Positions 11,123-22,518 are shown, counted from the first letter of the stretch. The stretch: 64,000 nt of DNA from Dastarcus helophoroides (GCA_028583605.1 CM053331.1:17344857-17408856), one strand, 5' to 3'. The notes: generated from the letters alone by a model not told the origin. A program made the numbers and translations.

Positions 11123-11398
11123 TGTTAGAAATATATAAGAAAATACACGCGTACCGATATCAAATTATATTTCGCTTCAATAACTAATGAAATATCGCCA
11201 AATAACATATGAGCGGCGTGTTATCCGAGAGCCTCGAATTGAATGACAACATCAACTTTTTAATCTGCTTGCAAAAAAGGTTCCAAAAGTACGCTTCAGC
11301 GATAACGTTGTTGTCCTCTTCAATTCAGGCGACCGGCGGCGGCTCTAGCAACACAAACATCCGATAACGAAACCATTATAATCGGCTCTTTTCTAACA
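11123..11398 (-). repeat. 5' LTR of the gypsy element (276 bp)
   Basis: Same ends as the left LTR (TGTTAGAAA...TTTCTAACA). Six substitutions between the LTRs, about 2.2 percent, suggest a fairly recent insertion. The LTR should hold the promoter, but no TATA box can be fixed confidently. Confidence 0.95.
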
Positions 11399-13546
11399 AT
11401 ATATATTAGATAAATTTTAAGATTTAACACAAAATTTTAAGACAAATTTGGATTTTGTGATAATGTTTTTACAGTTTTTAAATTTAAAAATTTTTATATA
11501 TTAAATTCGGTATTTGAATAAAATTTTGAATATTCGACTCTTTACAAAATATTCAAAATCTCTTATAAGTCATAATTTTGAGAAGACATTTTTTAATAAT
11601 TTTTTTTACGAATTTTTTTCTATAATTTTTCTAAAATGTCAATTGAACTTTAAAAAAATGTTTAAAATGTTGATTGCTTTATACATTTCGAGTTTTACAC
11701 AAAACTTAAGCATTTTTAAGCTCGAAAATTTAGAATTTTTTGAAGAACTTTAACCCATCAGTTTAATTCGAAATTTTAAATTTTTTAAAAAAGTTTTAAC
11801 TTCATAATCAAAATGTGGAAATTTTTTGTTACAAAGTTGATTTGTTTATGTTTCTATTACGATTTCAAAAGCTTGATTTTTTTCTCCAAAACTGAATTCC
11901 AAGTGAAAAATATAGAAATTTTTATCTCAGTTATCAAATTCTAACTTTAATTAAGAAATATTTTACTTTTAATTACAACATTTCAACTTTAAATTCATAT
12001 TTTTGGAAAAACTTGATTTACAACATTTTTACAAACTTTTGCGACGAGTTTAAAAATGTCAAGATTAAAGTCGATATTAAAAAAAATAGTTTAATATCTA
12101 GACTTCTTCAAAATATTTTGAATTTCTTTCTAAACATTTAATTTAAAAAAATTCCTTGGCCATTTTAAGACAACAGCAAAAGTTTCAGGAAATATCAAAG
12201 TTTATTTTTTGAATTTTGTTTCAAGACAAAATGTTGAGTGCTATTAGCTTTTGTTAACAATTTTAACTTTGGAAATTAGAGATTTTTTTTAGAAAATTTT
12301 GACTTCAACCGTTTTTTTTTTCAAAAATTATTGGTTCTTTTTTCTCCGGATATAGATAATAATTCTAAATGTCAATTTATTCCTGAAATTTCGAATTTAA
12401 AAAACTAAAAATTTCGAGATCAAACAGGTAAATTTGTTAAGGATTAACATATCCCACTTTTTGTTCGGAAATTCAAAATTTCTAAAAAAGTTAATATTTT
12501 GAGAAATGTTTATTAGTTGGTTATTTTTAATTATAAACTCGGTCGTAATTAAACATTTTCTAAAACGATTTTGTCCTCTATAAATGTAGACTTTTCTAGA
12601 CATTTTGATTTAAATTTCCAAATTTAAAAAACTCAAAATTAAGTTTAGAATTGTGATGTCTGACATTTTTCACAAAAATGTTTGCAACATTCTTAGGTTC
12701 CTAGAAAGAATCGAAGTTAAAAAACTTTTGTTGGTTTAAAGTAAATACCAAAGATACTCTAAATTTTGAGAAATAAAGTAAAAGTATTACCATACTTCGC
12801 ATTTAACAAAAGATCTACTTCAAATTAAAAATTTCCAAAAAAGGTATAAATTAAATTAAAGGTAAAACTTGAAAGAAAACGATAAATAACTTTATGGGAA
12901 AAACTTTTTTTCGAAATTCGGAAGAATCAAATGCATTTCGACATTGCAAATTCAAGTAGTAACAATAATTCTAGAAAACATTAAAATTTTAAGATTGCCC
13001 AAAATAAAAAAAATGTAAAAATTGAAGTTGTAGTCAGATAGAAAAAGAGCTAATCCTTAAAAAAAAATTTAATTTTTCAGAATTTGGAAAGAATATCCAA
13101 ATTTCAAATGTTTGGGTGCAAACTTTAAATTTAAAATAAAAGTTAAAATTACGAATTTAATCGAAATTTGGAAAAAAAGAAAAAAAAAGGGTTTTTCTCC
13201 AGCTGACTTCAAACTATGTCTTTAAATAGAGCACTTTCTAGAGGCATTTTTATACACAAGTGCAGGTTATAAGAGACAGTTCAAAGATAAATTTTAGAAA
13301 AGGAGAAATTATATTATCTTACCCACATTATTTAGAAATTAAATTAAGATGAATAGGCAACATGATTCAATTGTCCTGCGTTACAATAGTTGGCAAAACT
13401 GAAATGGGACTGGGTGGATCATAAAAGTAATTGCTGTTAAATTACTTTGTCAGAATGTCAATAGAGTTAGAATCTAAAATTGTTTTTAGTGTATTTTTTT
13501 AAATTTTAGTATACTGGTATACAATAATAATATTAATAGTAAAGTA
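11399..13546. other. degenerate AT-rich low-complexity tract
   Basis: Roughly 1.8 kb of loosely repeated AAAATTT / TTCAAAATT / AAATTTCGA words with no stable unit length, followed by ordinary AT-rich DNA. Short frames (11514-11753, 12397-12603) are made almost only of F, K, I, L and N and are not supported as genes. A similar tract lies at 28240-29380. Confidence 0.6.
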
Positions 13547-13880
13547 ATGATAACGAAGGCTTCCACTGCCAGAGTCAGTACAGGATATACTTCTTCCGGG
13601 TTTGGACCGTATCAAAAATCTACTAAAAGTGTTCTACGTTTCGCCCACCACCCTTGGGGGCTTGTTCAGGAAAAAAGAATAAAGAAAATATACAAAAATG
13701 AAAAAAGGCAATTTCAAAACATCAGAGCACGGTAACTCAGTATGTCCACCATACCAGAGGCGAAACTTTTCTGAATTGAAATTTTGGTACAAAAGCAGAA
13801 GAAAGTTTAGACAGAAGAACACGGTAACTCAGTATGTTTACCATACCAGACGCAAAACTTTTCTTCCAGAAGAAGAACAT
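13547..13880. repeat. hammerhead-like repeat family H, copy 1
   Basis: Its first 120 bp match the palindromic element at 22110-22518 (ATAACGAAGGCTTCCAC, then TACTTCTTCC, GTTTCGCCCACCA). On the minus strand, 13636-13669 has CTGAACA, a GCCC/GGGC hairpin, GAAACGTA and a short outer stem. A second block has two tandem copies of ACGGTAACTCAGTATGT...CCATACCAGA 92 bp apart (13729 and 13821). No protein is supported. Confidence 0.7.
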
Positions 13881-14108
13881 TATACTTGGGGTTAGTTAAA
13901 AGTTAAATTTTGTCTTTCAAGAAAAAATAGTGACCCAAAAACGATCTTTATATTTCTCATATAAAAATTTGTGTTATCGTTGCACCCTTTGAAATACGGG
14001 AAATTTCTTTCCAAATACGGATTTACCAAAATATGGAAGAACCTGTAAAATACGCGAGGTCTGGCAACTATCATAGCAGAGAAGCCGAGAAGAGAGGGAG
14101 TCGCGCTA

Positions 14109-14348
14109 TTGCGTTATGACGCTGTCAAACTGCCAGAGCATTATCTTTCCTTTAAAAGAATCCTACCTGAAAGGTATATTACGTTTAAAACCTCATCTTT
14201 AAATGACGCTGTCGGCGTGTCATCATTGCCAAGCTTTGCATTTATTTACATAAAAAATGTGTCGCGCCATATGCGCGAGTGTAGAAAATCAAGAAATTTT
14301 TATATTTCCTGCATTGGTGTACTTATGATATGTCAAATTTTGACATAA
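14109..14348 (+). other. left-arm frame with a peptide shared with the right arm
   Basis: Encodes a 79-residue peptide containing SLPSFAFIYIKN and HMRECRKSRN. The inverted right arm (15754-16065, minus strand) encodes SLPSFAFISMKN and HMRESRKSRK. The similarity follows from the inverted repeat, and selection on the peptide is not shown. No known domain recognised. Confidence 0.3.
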
Positions 14349-15623
14349 AAGTGACATTCCTGCTGCTGTCACTTTCGTTAAAAGGGATACCAACTTTTGA
14401 TTTTAAATGGAACAGCCTGTATATTATTACTCTTGTGAAATCTGCACAATTTTTTGGATACAATAAACCTAAAATAAGTGATTTTTAAAGGTTCGTACAT
14501 TTTTTTGGTCGCATTTTATTTTTCAACCTAAAAGGATATTGCTCATTGTGATTAATTTTAACGAAACAAATTAATGCAACAGTAATCAAATCACGTGAAA
14601 AACGAGTATTTTATTTTTTGATCACATGGCAAAATTAACAAAAATGGTTAATGGCGAATCTAACTATATTTTCATTTTTGATGTGAAATCAGTAGAACTG
14701 AAGTTACAGCAAAATAATTCAAAATATTTGGTTTCAATTTATTTGAAGATTTATTCAATAAGAACACAAGGCAGCTGTGGAAAACAAATTAGAAATATTG
14801 ACTCTTTCTAAGTTTTTCCAATTTAAAATTTTGCAGCGTTAACGTGGTCAGTTAGAGTTTATTAGGATGGGTCATGAGCTTCGAGGCTAAAAAATAAAAT
14901 AGAATCAAAAAATACTCGATTTTTTAAAAATCAACCATTTTATTTGTATTGTATTCAGAAAATTGTGCAGATTCCAAAAATGTAATTATATATATGATAT
15001 TCTATTTAAAAATTAAAAGTTGGTGTGGGTTTTAGCCAAAGTCACAGCAATAGGAATGTCTTTTTTGGGTCAAAATTTAATATTTTATAAGTACATTAGT
15101 ATAGCAATTTTAAACAGTGGATATTCATAAATAAAGAAAAAATAGGGGATGTACCATGATCCAGTTACACCCGATATATTAGTAAGGAAGATAATTCACC
15201 TAAACAGAGCACAAGAAATATTAAATCCTTTAATTATTCTGCTACTGAGAAAATTGTTATTTATGTGCCCAGTTTAAAGATTTATCCATCTCGCAAGTTG
15301 CACATTCTTAAATGTGTACTATAGAAAGTCATCAACAACATGGATTTATCATGGTTCTGTATTTGCAAAGTTCGTAGACATTTTAATAGCCCAAATTAAA
15401 AACTATACAAATAGAAACGCAAGAAATTATATTTTTCTTTTAGAAAATTTACATTTTTTCTGCATATATGGTGGTCTTTAAAAATATCTTCGCACGGTGT
15501 AGGTGTCTTTGAAAACCTCTGCTCTAAAGAAAGTATACAAGGTGTAACAAGATTGAACTTTGTTTATTTCCAATCTTCACTAGGAATAACAGATCCTTCT
15601 TATTACCATAAAAAAATTACTTG

Positions 15624-15625
<2 letters not shown>

Positions 15626-15654
<29 letters not shown>
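15626..15654. repeat. (GA)n microsatellite
   Basis: About 14 uninterrupted GA units inside the right arm of the long inverted repeat. Confidence 0.95.
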
Positions 15655-15656
<2 letters not shown>

Positions 15657-15660
15657 AGTA

Positions 15661-15716
15661 TCTCTCTCAAAATGATAGCTTGGTTTAGAGCAACTGCTGT
15701 TGTATCCTTACTAATG
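15661..15716 (+). repeat. hammerhead-like tail repeat, broken copy B
   Basis: Contains ATGATAGCTTGG, TTAGAGCAACT and GTTGT from the 60180 copy, but the GAAACG segment is deleted. Confidence 0.5.
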
Positions 15717-15753
15717 CCAAATAAGTAAATGCGAAAGTGTGTTTGTCTGTCTG

Positions 15754-16065
15754 TTAGTCCGTTTCATTGTTGTTGCGAGATTTCACGCATTTTCTCGATT
15801 TTCTACTCTCGCGCATATGGCACGACTCGTTTTTCATAGAAATAAATGCAAAACTTGGCAATGACGGCACGAAAACAGAGTCATCTAACGATGAGGGTCC
15901 AAACTTAATACATTGCAGGTAGGATTCTTTTAGGGGTGGTGGTCTGACAGTTTGACAGTGTGATAAGGCGGTAGGGCGCGACCAAGGTAAATAATGATAT
16001 ATCAGCACGCTTGCACCTCCCCGCCCTACATCATCGTGACGTAGGTTAAGAAAAGCGAGAAGCAT
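15754..16065 (-). other. right-arm frame of the inverted repeat
   Basis: A 103-residue open frame that shares a central stretch with the left-arm frame at 14109-14348. No known family. It may simply be a fossil of a former coding region of the element, or chance openness. Confidence 0.3.
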
Positions 16066-16189
16066 TTGAAATTTGAATTTTTAATAATTTTTTTTCCGAA
16101 ATGGCTCTAACGATTTGGATGAAACCTTTCTTTCCTCTCGACTTTTGTGCGGTGATATTTACCAGATCATCCATATTTAACGGAACCCT

Positions 16190-16245
16190 TACTTCCTTTA
16201 CTAATATATAAAAGTGTGTTTGTCAGTCTGTTTGACTCCATTACC
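16190..16245 (+). repeat. Helitron-5'-end-like motif
   Basis: CTTTACTAATATATAAAAGT followed by GTGTTTGTCAGTCTGTTTG resembles 5' ends of animal Helitrons (TC...CTAATATTATAAAG...GTTTGTTTG). A related piece lies at 15705-15765 (TTACTAATG..., GTGTGTTTGTCTGTCTGTT). No Rep/helicase frame and no 3' CTRR hairpin were found, so this stays tentative. Confidence 0.3.
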
Positions 16246-16733
16246 AGCGTTGCTAACGGAAAAATGATGAAGGAGAAGTCTAAAAATGTTTCAGGTGGGT
16301 TTTTTGTAGCCTTTCAACAGAATAATTGAGCTGAAATTGCTATTCTGATATTTTGCGCCGCTGATTAATCAACGTTTGCACGCTTATACATGACCATTGG
16401 CAAATGATTTTTAACGGGAGAGAGAAAGAAATAGTCGAAGCTACTCCACTTTCTAGAGGCATTTCCGTCAAATTTTTATACATGTTCAATATGGGCGCAC
16501 ATTATCATTATTCAATAACGGTGGGCGCGACTCCCTCTCTTCTAGACTTTTTTGCAGTTGCCAGATCTCTCGTATTTTACGAGTTCTTCCATGTTTTGGT
16601 AAATCCATATTTGGAAAAAAATCTTCCGTATTTTAAAGAGTGCAATGGTAACACAAATTTTATATGAAAAATATAAAGACCTTTTTTGCGTCATCAATTT
16701 TTCTTGAAAGACAAAATTCAACTTTTAATTTAT

Positions 16734-17340
16734 CTCAAATAAAATATTACTCAACCCGTTTTTCATATGCTAATCTTTCGCAGTACTGTGTGCTTTGTTC
16801 TTTCCTGCTTTAGGCAGCTTTCGCTTATTTACGGAGAAAATAGGGAACTGACAAACAGCAGTATTAAATATATCCCCAATTCACACATTGTAATGCATAA
16901 AGTAATGCATTATTTTCAGAAACAAAGGGAACATTGTTTTATAAAAAATCTCTCAAATTTGTCGATTGTGTTTTGTTTCTTTGTGATATTTTTCCTGTAT
17001 TCAACTTTATATAGGTTGTTTTTAAAACTTTGTCCGAAATAAAATTTAATATTGGAAATGGAATTTACAGAATAATTGGGTATATTTGGATAAAGCTTTT
17101 CTTTTCAAATGTGACGATACTTATAGGGTTTGATAATAACCCTTCAGTCAAAACAAGACACTGCAATCTTGACAACTAATTTCATTAATAAGAAAGCACA
17201 TTTGATCGGTAGCACCATTTATTGCCGAGACAAATTAGAACATTAAAACAATCGCCAGTTCAAGAAATTTAAAAACTCTTTAGTTTTGGACAGTTTTTTC
17301 TGCTTCTAATTATTCACTTAAATGCGCAGACGAATAGCTA
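16734..17340. other. AT-rich spacer
   Basis: The 91-residue frame at 16767-17042 is hydrophobic and unrecognised. Nothing else seen. Confidence 0.4.
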
Positions 17341-17440
17341 GTTTTTTTATATCTTGTTAATCTTTCTTGCTTACAGGGAACAAGATTTGTATATTAATTT
17401 TTGAAAATAACCGAAGACAAGTCCGTGCCACCAAAAAAAG
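17341..17440 (+). repeat. hammerhead-like tail repeat, copy C (3' part)
   Basis: Matches the tail of the 41 kb copy (CAGGGAACAAGATTTGTATA, then GACAAGTCC), but the CTGA...GAAAC part is missing. Confidence 0.6.
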
Positions 17441-17889
17441 AAAACGCAAGATTGTTTCCCAGCTTTTCTATTTGGAGAGCGACTGATCTACAAAATATCT
17501 CTGCGCCACTTTTAATGTTTAATTATTAAATTTATTTCTGTTCTGCTCTTATCCCTGTGTTCATGATTCGGATTTGTTTAATAACTTTTTTAATAATGAA
17601 TTTATAAAAGGTCCGCGCTTTTAGAAATCAAAATGTTTGTTTAAATAATCCGGGGAGGATCATTCATTGCCACTGTCTATCACCAATTATACCATAATTC
17701 TTGCTTGAAATAGCAGTATAGTTTATTTTATGAAACTTGAGTTCTACGTCATTAAATGTATTTTCTGAATCAATCGGTTCAAGGTGATATTGGAGAGTAA
17801 TTCATTGCCTTTTGGTTAAACAGGGGGTATTGTCATTAGCAAAGCCAGAAAATATAAGCTCAAAGCCAGCAAAGAGAAAAAATAAGGAT

Positions 17890-17966
17890 AAGAAGAAAAG
17901 AAGAAGAAGAAGAAAAGAAGAAGAAGAAGAAGAAGAAGAAGAAGAAGAAGAAGAAGAAGAAGAAAA
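17890..17966. repeat. (GAA)n microsatellite
   Basis: About 75 bp of AAG/GAA repeats with a few extra A interruptions. The flanks 17441-17889 hold no recognisable gene. Confidence 0.95.
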
Positions 17967-18199
17967 GTGCAAATTAGATTTCTGTTCTTAACTTTGTGTC
18001 CATATTTTGCAGTTCTTTAATAACTTCTTTAATAATGAATTCACAATACCCCTACGTTTTTAGAAAACAAACTGTTCGCCCAAATATCTTGACAGGACTA
18101 TTCATTCCTGCTTAGTAACTTGACCACCAAAACCCGAGAGTCTTTATCCAACCCTGCATTTTGAAAAGGTGGTTTTGTCAAATCACACAATAAATGCAG

Positions 18200-18346
18200 A
18201 ACTAAATAATATTATGCCTCAAATAACACAATAAACACGATTTACTTATTAGCTTCAAAAATAAACCAGGATATTCAAAATTGAAACGTCAAATGTACGT
18301 CAAAAATGAAAACTGCCCAGGCCACGCTACTGAAATTGTATCCATG
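18200..18346. repeat. diverged local repeat, copy 1
   Basis: Shares CGATTTACTT, ATATTCAAAATT, AAACGTC and a GCTACT(G/A)AAATT block with 19063-19186, about 860 bp downstream. Class unknown. Confidence 0.5.
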
Positions 18347-19062
18347 ATTTACAGTTGCATCTCTAAATGTAGTTTCGTCTAACTCATAACTTCATATGAC
18401 TAACGTACGTTGCAGTTTTAACGACACACTCTACGTATGTACTTTGTCATTCGAATCCAAAGACGAGCAACGCACTTGCATAGCAGTTTGTATTCGTTGA
18501 TAAGGGCAGATGTCGATGATGTAGAACTCAATGTTCGTGATAGGAACTATAACTTTCCACCAAAATTCTTTATTTCAAAGGCCTTCATTTGTCACATTAC
18601 TCAAAAAATTCAGCACTAAATAGTCGGGCATACACCAGCGGATTTCTAGACGAATCAACGTAATTAACTTTGCGTTAATGCACATGGCCGAGCCACAGAC
18701 TGAATGCGCAAAGATAAATACCCCAATCGACAGACTTTTTCTTGCACAAACTAAATATCCCACCTATAGTGACCATTAAAGGTTTTGATTCGTTCGACTT
18801 TGACAGATAATCCAAGCCAAATTCCAGGTACATGCAAACATACCGCGAGCTGAGACTAATTCGTACAAAGTGAAGTATATTAGATCACTAACGTAAAGTT
18901 TCTAACTGACGAATTTAATTAGAAGCTATAATATGTTCGCAGATAAGTGTTAGTGGAAAGCATCCTATTTGGTATATAGCGAGCCAAGTGCGCAGATATA
19001 TCTTTACGAAGTAAATCTGTAGATCAGATTAGTTCCGGCTATTAAGCATTTATCGTCCATTA

Positions 19063-19186
19063 TGTCGCAAATCACATAGAAAAAGCGATTTACTTGTTAG
19101 ATACGAAAATAATGCAGAATATTCAAAATTAAAACGTCCAATGTCAAAAATCAAAATAATTGCCTATGCTACTAAAATTATATCTG
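19063..19186. repeat. diverged local repeat, copy 2
   Basis: Same order of blocks as 18200-18346, with many substitutions and a small deletion. Sequence between the copies and onward to 20.2 kb shows no supported gene. The frames at 19610-20193 are unrecognised. Confidence 0.5.
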
Positions 19187-20199
19187 TCGTAGGCCTAAAG
19201 TGAAATAAGGTTTTTTATGAAAAGTCTAATCATATCATGAAATGCTGGTCTTCACTGTAAAATGTTATTTTTATATTATCTGTTGAGGCTTTTCATGAAC
19301 TACCGCATTTATTTAGGCTTATGTTGTAACAATCAATTCCACACAATGTGTCGCTTTTTCAATTACCGGCATATCATGAAATGGTAAACGGAAACGGAGG
19401 AATGATGCGAAAATATCGTCTATAAAGAATATTAAAAAACAAGATTTTCTCGGCAAAAAACAAAAATATAAACTTACTATAAAGATAATGCACTATTTAT
19501 TGTGAAGATAAAACCCTATTTATTAGAACTGGAAATGTTTTGGTGGCATCTAGAATTGAACATTTTGATTTGTTTAAAACATTGGTAGCGATTATTTTTA
19601 CATTAAACTTTGGATGGTGGACAAGTACATTTTGCAAAACCTTACCCGTTAAATAACGATTTGGACGAAACCGTTTCTTTAACTGATATGAATTTCTTTG
19701 GTTTACCTCCTAATATCTTTAGAAATTCGGATCTTGCCTTTTGCAAATTTGCCCTATTAAACCAGGCTTTTATAAGACCGTCAGCTATAGCTTATTGAAA
19801 TATATTATTCTTATAATCTGGAACACAAATAATATTTGGAGGATTATCAGGGCTTTGATCAGCCTAATCAACATTAAGCAAAACGCAGTCACCCATGCTC
19901 AATGGTGGCAATCCCCTCTTAATGCTAGAAATCTTTTCTTATGCTTGCCGCTTTTGCTGAACAAAACAATTTTTTGATTATTGCTAATTGCATATTTACT
20001 CATTATTTATGAACGGAAGCTTTACACATTACACAAAATTTGCAATCCTTGGCCTCTTTTGGCATATTATGCAAATTATTGGTTTGACCTTATTATTTTG
20101 AAAAACTTAAATATCTGGTTAGAAAGATTATTGCTTTCATTATCGAGAATATTCTTTTCAGTGCTTGATTGGGCGGTGTTTTATATTTTATAGTAACTC

Positions 20200-21175
20200 C
20201 ATTTGAAAAGAAATCTTCTCTGTTTTCCATATCAACGATGTTCTTTTCTAGCAGAGTTAAAGTTACTGGCTCAGTTCTTATTTCTTTCTCTACATTTTCC
20301 AAATTTTCTTCACTGCTTATAGATCACATCAAGTAATGTGGAATGGTGGTTGATTTAGAACTCAATTTAGGATAAGAACCAAAAACTTCTGTATAAGGAC
20401 TGCGGCCAATTACCCTATAAAGAGAATTATTTTTTTGCCATTGGACAAAGTAGCAATTATGGGACCAATTTCTTGAGTTACTGTCTGACATCCACGTTCG
20501 CAACATACTCTCGACATCCTGATTTGAACGTTGCATACTACCCTAATTTTGTGGCTAACGGGGTCTTCCATGTACAATACATAACTGTGACTAAAAATGT
20601 TTTAATTTTTCTATGACTGTACAAGCAAACTTTGTACCGTCATCACTTTGTAACACCAAAAGTGTTCTAAACTGTAAGAATATTTTTAAAAGATCCGTAG
20701 CAACTTCTGTGGCATGTTTTGAATGTAGTGGTCTAAGGCAGGTAAATTTTGTTGCAGGATCCTGGTAATTCATTAACCATTTGAAGTTACCATCAGCTCT
20801 TGACTGCAAATCTATGAGGTTAACCTGCCCTCTAGGCATAAATGCTTTTGAAAAAATAGGTTTTACTACCATTTTAGATGCTTGTTTCTTTTTTTAGTTT
20901 GATAAGTCTGACAAATTTGAAGAAACAATTCTATATAAGGTTTAGATATAACAGAATTTTGCTGTATAATACTTAACATTTTATCTCGTGAGCCATGGCC
21001 ACAGTTAATATGAATTTCTAACAATTTCACGTATAGTTCTTCTTCAGACTTTCTTTATTACTGAATTTTTATCATTAATAGTTATCACATCATACGCTTG
21101 TAATAAATAATATTCCCTTTTATTTTTCTTGGTAGTACTTTTTGCTGTAATAAGCTCAGCAGTAACCTAAAAATA
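20200..21175 (-). pseudogene. KRBA2/Ginger-like integrase remnant
   Basis: A decayed integrase-type protein on the minus strand. In order: an N-terminal stretch (REYYLLQAYDV) near 21.1 kb; a zinc-binding-like region with HINCGHGSRDKML and ICQTYQ, where the last expected Cys is Tyr; the core at 20591-20872 with FMPRGQVNLIDLQ (first Asp) and LLVLQSDDGTKF (second Asp); and 20324-20536 starting at MQRSNQDVESMLRTWM and reaching a typical SPYTEVFG block. The third catalytic residue, expected in an ERSNQD-type motif, is Gln here. Frame changes fall near 20875 and 20540, with stops near 20.33 and 21.05 kb. This core is known in KRBA2/SCAND3-type proteins and related Ginger/Ty3-like integrases; assignment is from motif memory. 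Not functional. Confidence 0.72.
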
Positions 21176-21180
21176 TTGAA

Positions 21181-22145
21181 GACACCTTATAAAATTTTTA
21201 CTACATATTTAAAGTTGTATATTTTATAGTATTTAAATATTCCATGCTCTATGGGCACCTATTAGGTTTCGCCTTATAATATTTATTGTAATGTGCTTGA
21301 AACAACTGTCTTTTAATTTTATTAGGGTTTTCATCCATTTTAACTATCAGCAAGAAAAAGCAGATACTAGAAAAACACAAACGAAAACATTCTAACCTCC
21401 AAATATTATACTCTACGTAACTGATAAGTGCAAATGCCGAAGACGCAGAAATGAACTTTTGTGATAGAAATTATAGTACAATAGATTGGATTTAATGAAA
21501 TTTTTAGCTCGAACATATATCTGACAAGGGAAGCCTAATAGATGCGATGAAATAAGTGATGAATGTCTGTCTGACAGAAATTATTTTAATTAAGATATCT
21601 GTACCAAGTAAGGCCATGTTCTAAATTTGGCATAATTTAACAAAACTTCTTCAAATTTTCATGGAAGCACCTTTATTTGGTTTAGTTTAACCTAGCAGAT
21701 AAACCCCTTCGTCGAATAAACCCTTAATATATATTTTTCATTTTTTATAAAGCAGTACTTTGGCCTTATTAGGAACCCACTAAATCCTAATGAAGCCAAT
21801 ATTTCAGTTTTAAAGAAAAGCTATAATGATAAAGAAAAATACATATTTCTGCGAAAATAATGTATAATAAAATATTTTTCTAAGCTTCAGTACCAAATAG
21901 CCCCACCCCCCTACTTTACATTTATTCTAACCGGAGATAGGAGCCCTTCGTGAAATGATGTATACTTTCACTGAGACTGTGGATAGCTGGTTTTGTTTTA
22001 CTTATTTAAAAATAATCCCTTTGTCATATTTATTATTTTGGCAAATTTTATTAAACAAAAAAAACACGTACTTTTAAGTTACGTCTCCATACTAATATCT
22101 TGGGCTTAATATGATAACGAAGGCTTCCACGGTCAGAGTCAGTAC
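21181..22145. other. AT-rich spacer
   Basis: No gene or clear repeat was recognised. Confidence 0.45.
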
Positions 22146-22198
22146 AGGATATACTTCTTCCCGGATTGGACCGTGTCAAAGAACTACTAAAAGTGTTC

Positions 22199-22233
22199 GA
22201 CGTTTCGCCCACCATCGTAGGGGGCTTCTTCAG
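22199..22233 (-). ncRNA. hammerhead-like motif (left arm)
   Basis: Mirror copy of the 22431 motif: CTGAAGA, hairpin GCCC/GGGC, GAAACGTC, with TGTTC upstream pairing with GAACA downstream. Same caveats as the right-arm copy. Confidence 0.4.
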
Positions 22234-22430
22234 GAACAAAGAAAGAAAAATAGATGAAAAGAGGAATATGAGGGAATATGCAAAAAAGAGAGAGAGAGAG
22301 AGTTTCGCCTCTGGTATGGTGGACATACTGAGTTACCGTGCTCTGATGTTTTGAAATTGGCCTTTTTATTTTTTTCTTTTTTGCATATTCCCTCATATTC
22401 CTCTTTTCATCTATTTTTCTTTCTTTGTTC

Positions 22431-22466
22431 CTGAAGAAGCCCCCTACGATGGTGGGCGAAACGTCG
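22431..22466 (+). ncRNA. hammerhead-like motif (right arm)
   Basis: CTGAAGA fits the CUGANGA box. It is followed by one extra A, a GCCC...GGGC hairpin, GAAA, CG and TC. TGTTC directly before the box can pair with GAACA directly after GTC, which is the helix I position of a type I hammerhead. Helix III would be only the self-complementary CG, as in the minimal hammerheads reported in Penelope-like elements. The extra A before helix II departs from consensus, so activity is uncertain. Confidence 0.42.
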
Positions 22467-22518
22467 AACACTTTTAGTAGTTCTTTGACACGGTCCAATC
22501 CCGGAAGAAGTATATCCT

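Larger units (their letters stand above)
7441..11398 (-). mobile_element. Ty3/gypsy LTR retrotransposon, internally deleted
   Basis: A full-length LTR element in minus orientation: 5' LTR on the right, 3' LTR on the left. Between them, in order, are gag (N-terminal region, two CCHC knuckles), an aspartic protease (DTGA), the first part of reverse transcriptase, then integrase (zinc-binding region, DDE core, C-terminal region). This is the Ty3/gypsy order. The LTRs differ at 6 of 276 positions. A 4-bp ATAT flanks both sides, in keeping with a target duplication but weak in AT-rich DNA. Several frameshifts and stops, plus loss of most of RT and RNase H, mean it cannot move on its own. No envelope frame was seen. 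Confidence 0.93.
13895..16733. mobile_element. nested long inverted repeat (about 2.8 kb)
   Basis: Three consecutive left blocks are found inverted in mirror order on the right. 13895-14105 pairs with 16520-16733, 14105-14300 with 15770-15990, and 14300-14490 with 14930-15180. Extra sequence interrupts the right arm, including a (GA)n run and a hammerhead-like tail fragment. This is a foldback-like structure centred near 14.7 kb. The innermost block is also MITE-like family C. No transposase is recognisable. Confidence 0.7.
22146..22518. repeat. 373-bp palindrome of hammerhead-like family H
   Basis: The left arm (22146 to about 22287) and right arm (about 22375-22518) are nearly perfect reverse complements. 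The roughly 87-bp centre holds a (GA)n stretch and the CATACTGAGTTACCGTG block also found at 13.7 kb. Each arm contains one hammerhead-like core, so the two cores face each other. Overlapping frames on both strands (22051-22498) are palindrome shadows. Confidence 0.9.

Noticed and set aside
7441..11398. Endogenous retrovirus with an envelope gene
   Set aside because: No frame after integrase resembles an envelope; that region is a minisatellite.
16190..16245. Complete Helitron
   Set aside because: Only a 5'-end-like motif is seen; no Rep/helicase and no 3' CTRR hairpin were found.
22051..22498. Frames on both strands giving nearly the same peptide
   Set aside because: A direct consequence of the palindrome.
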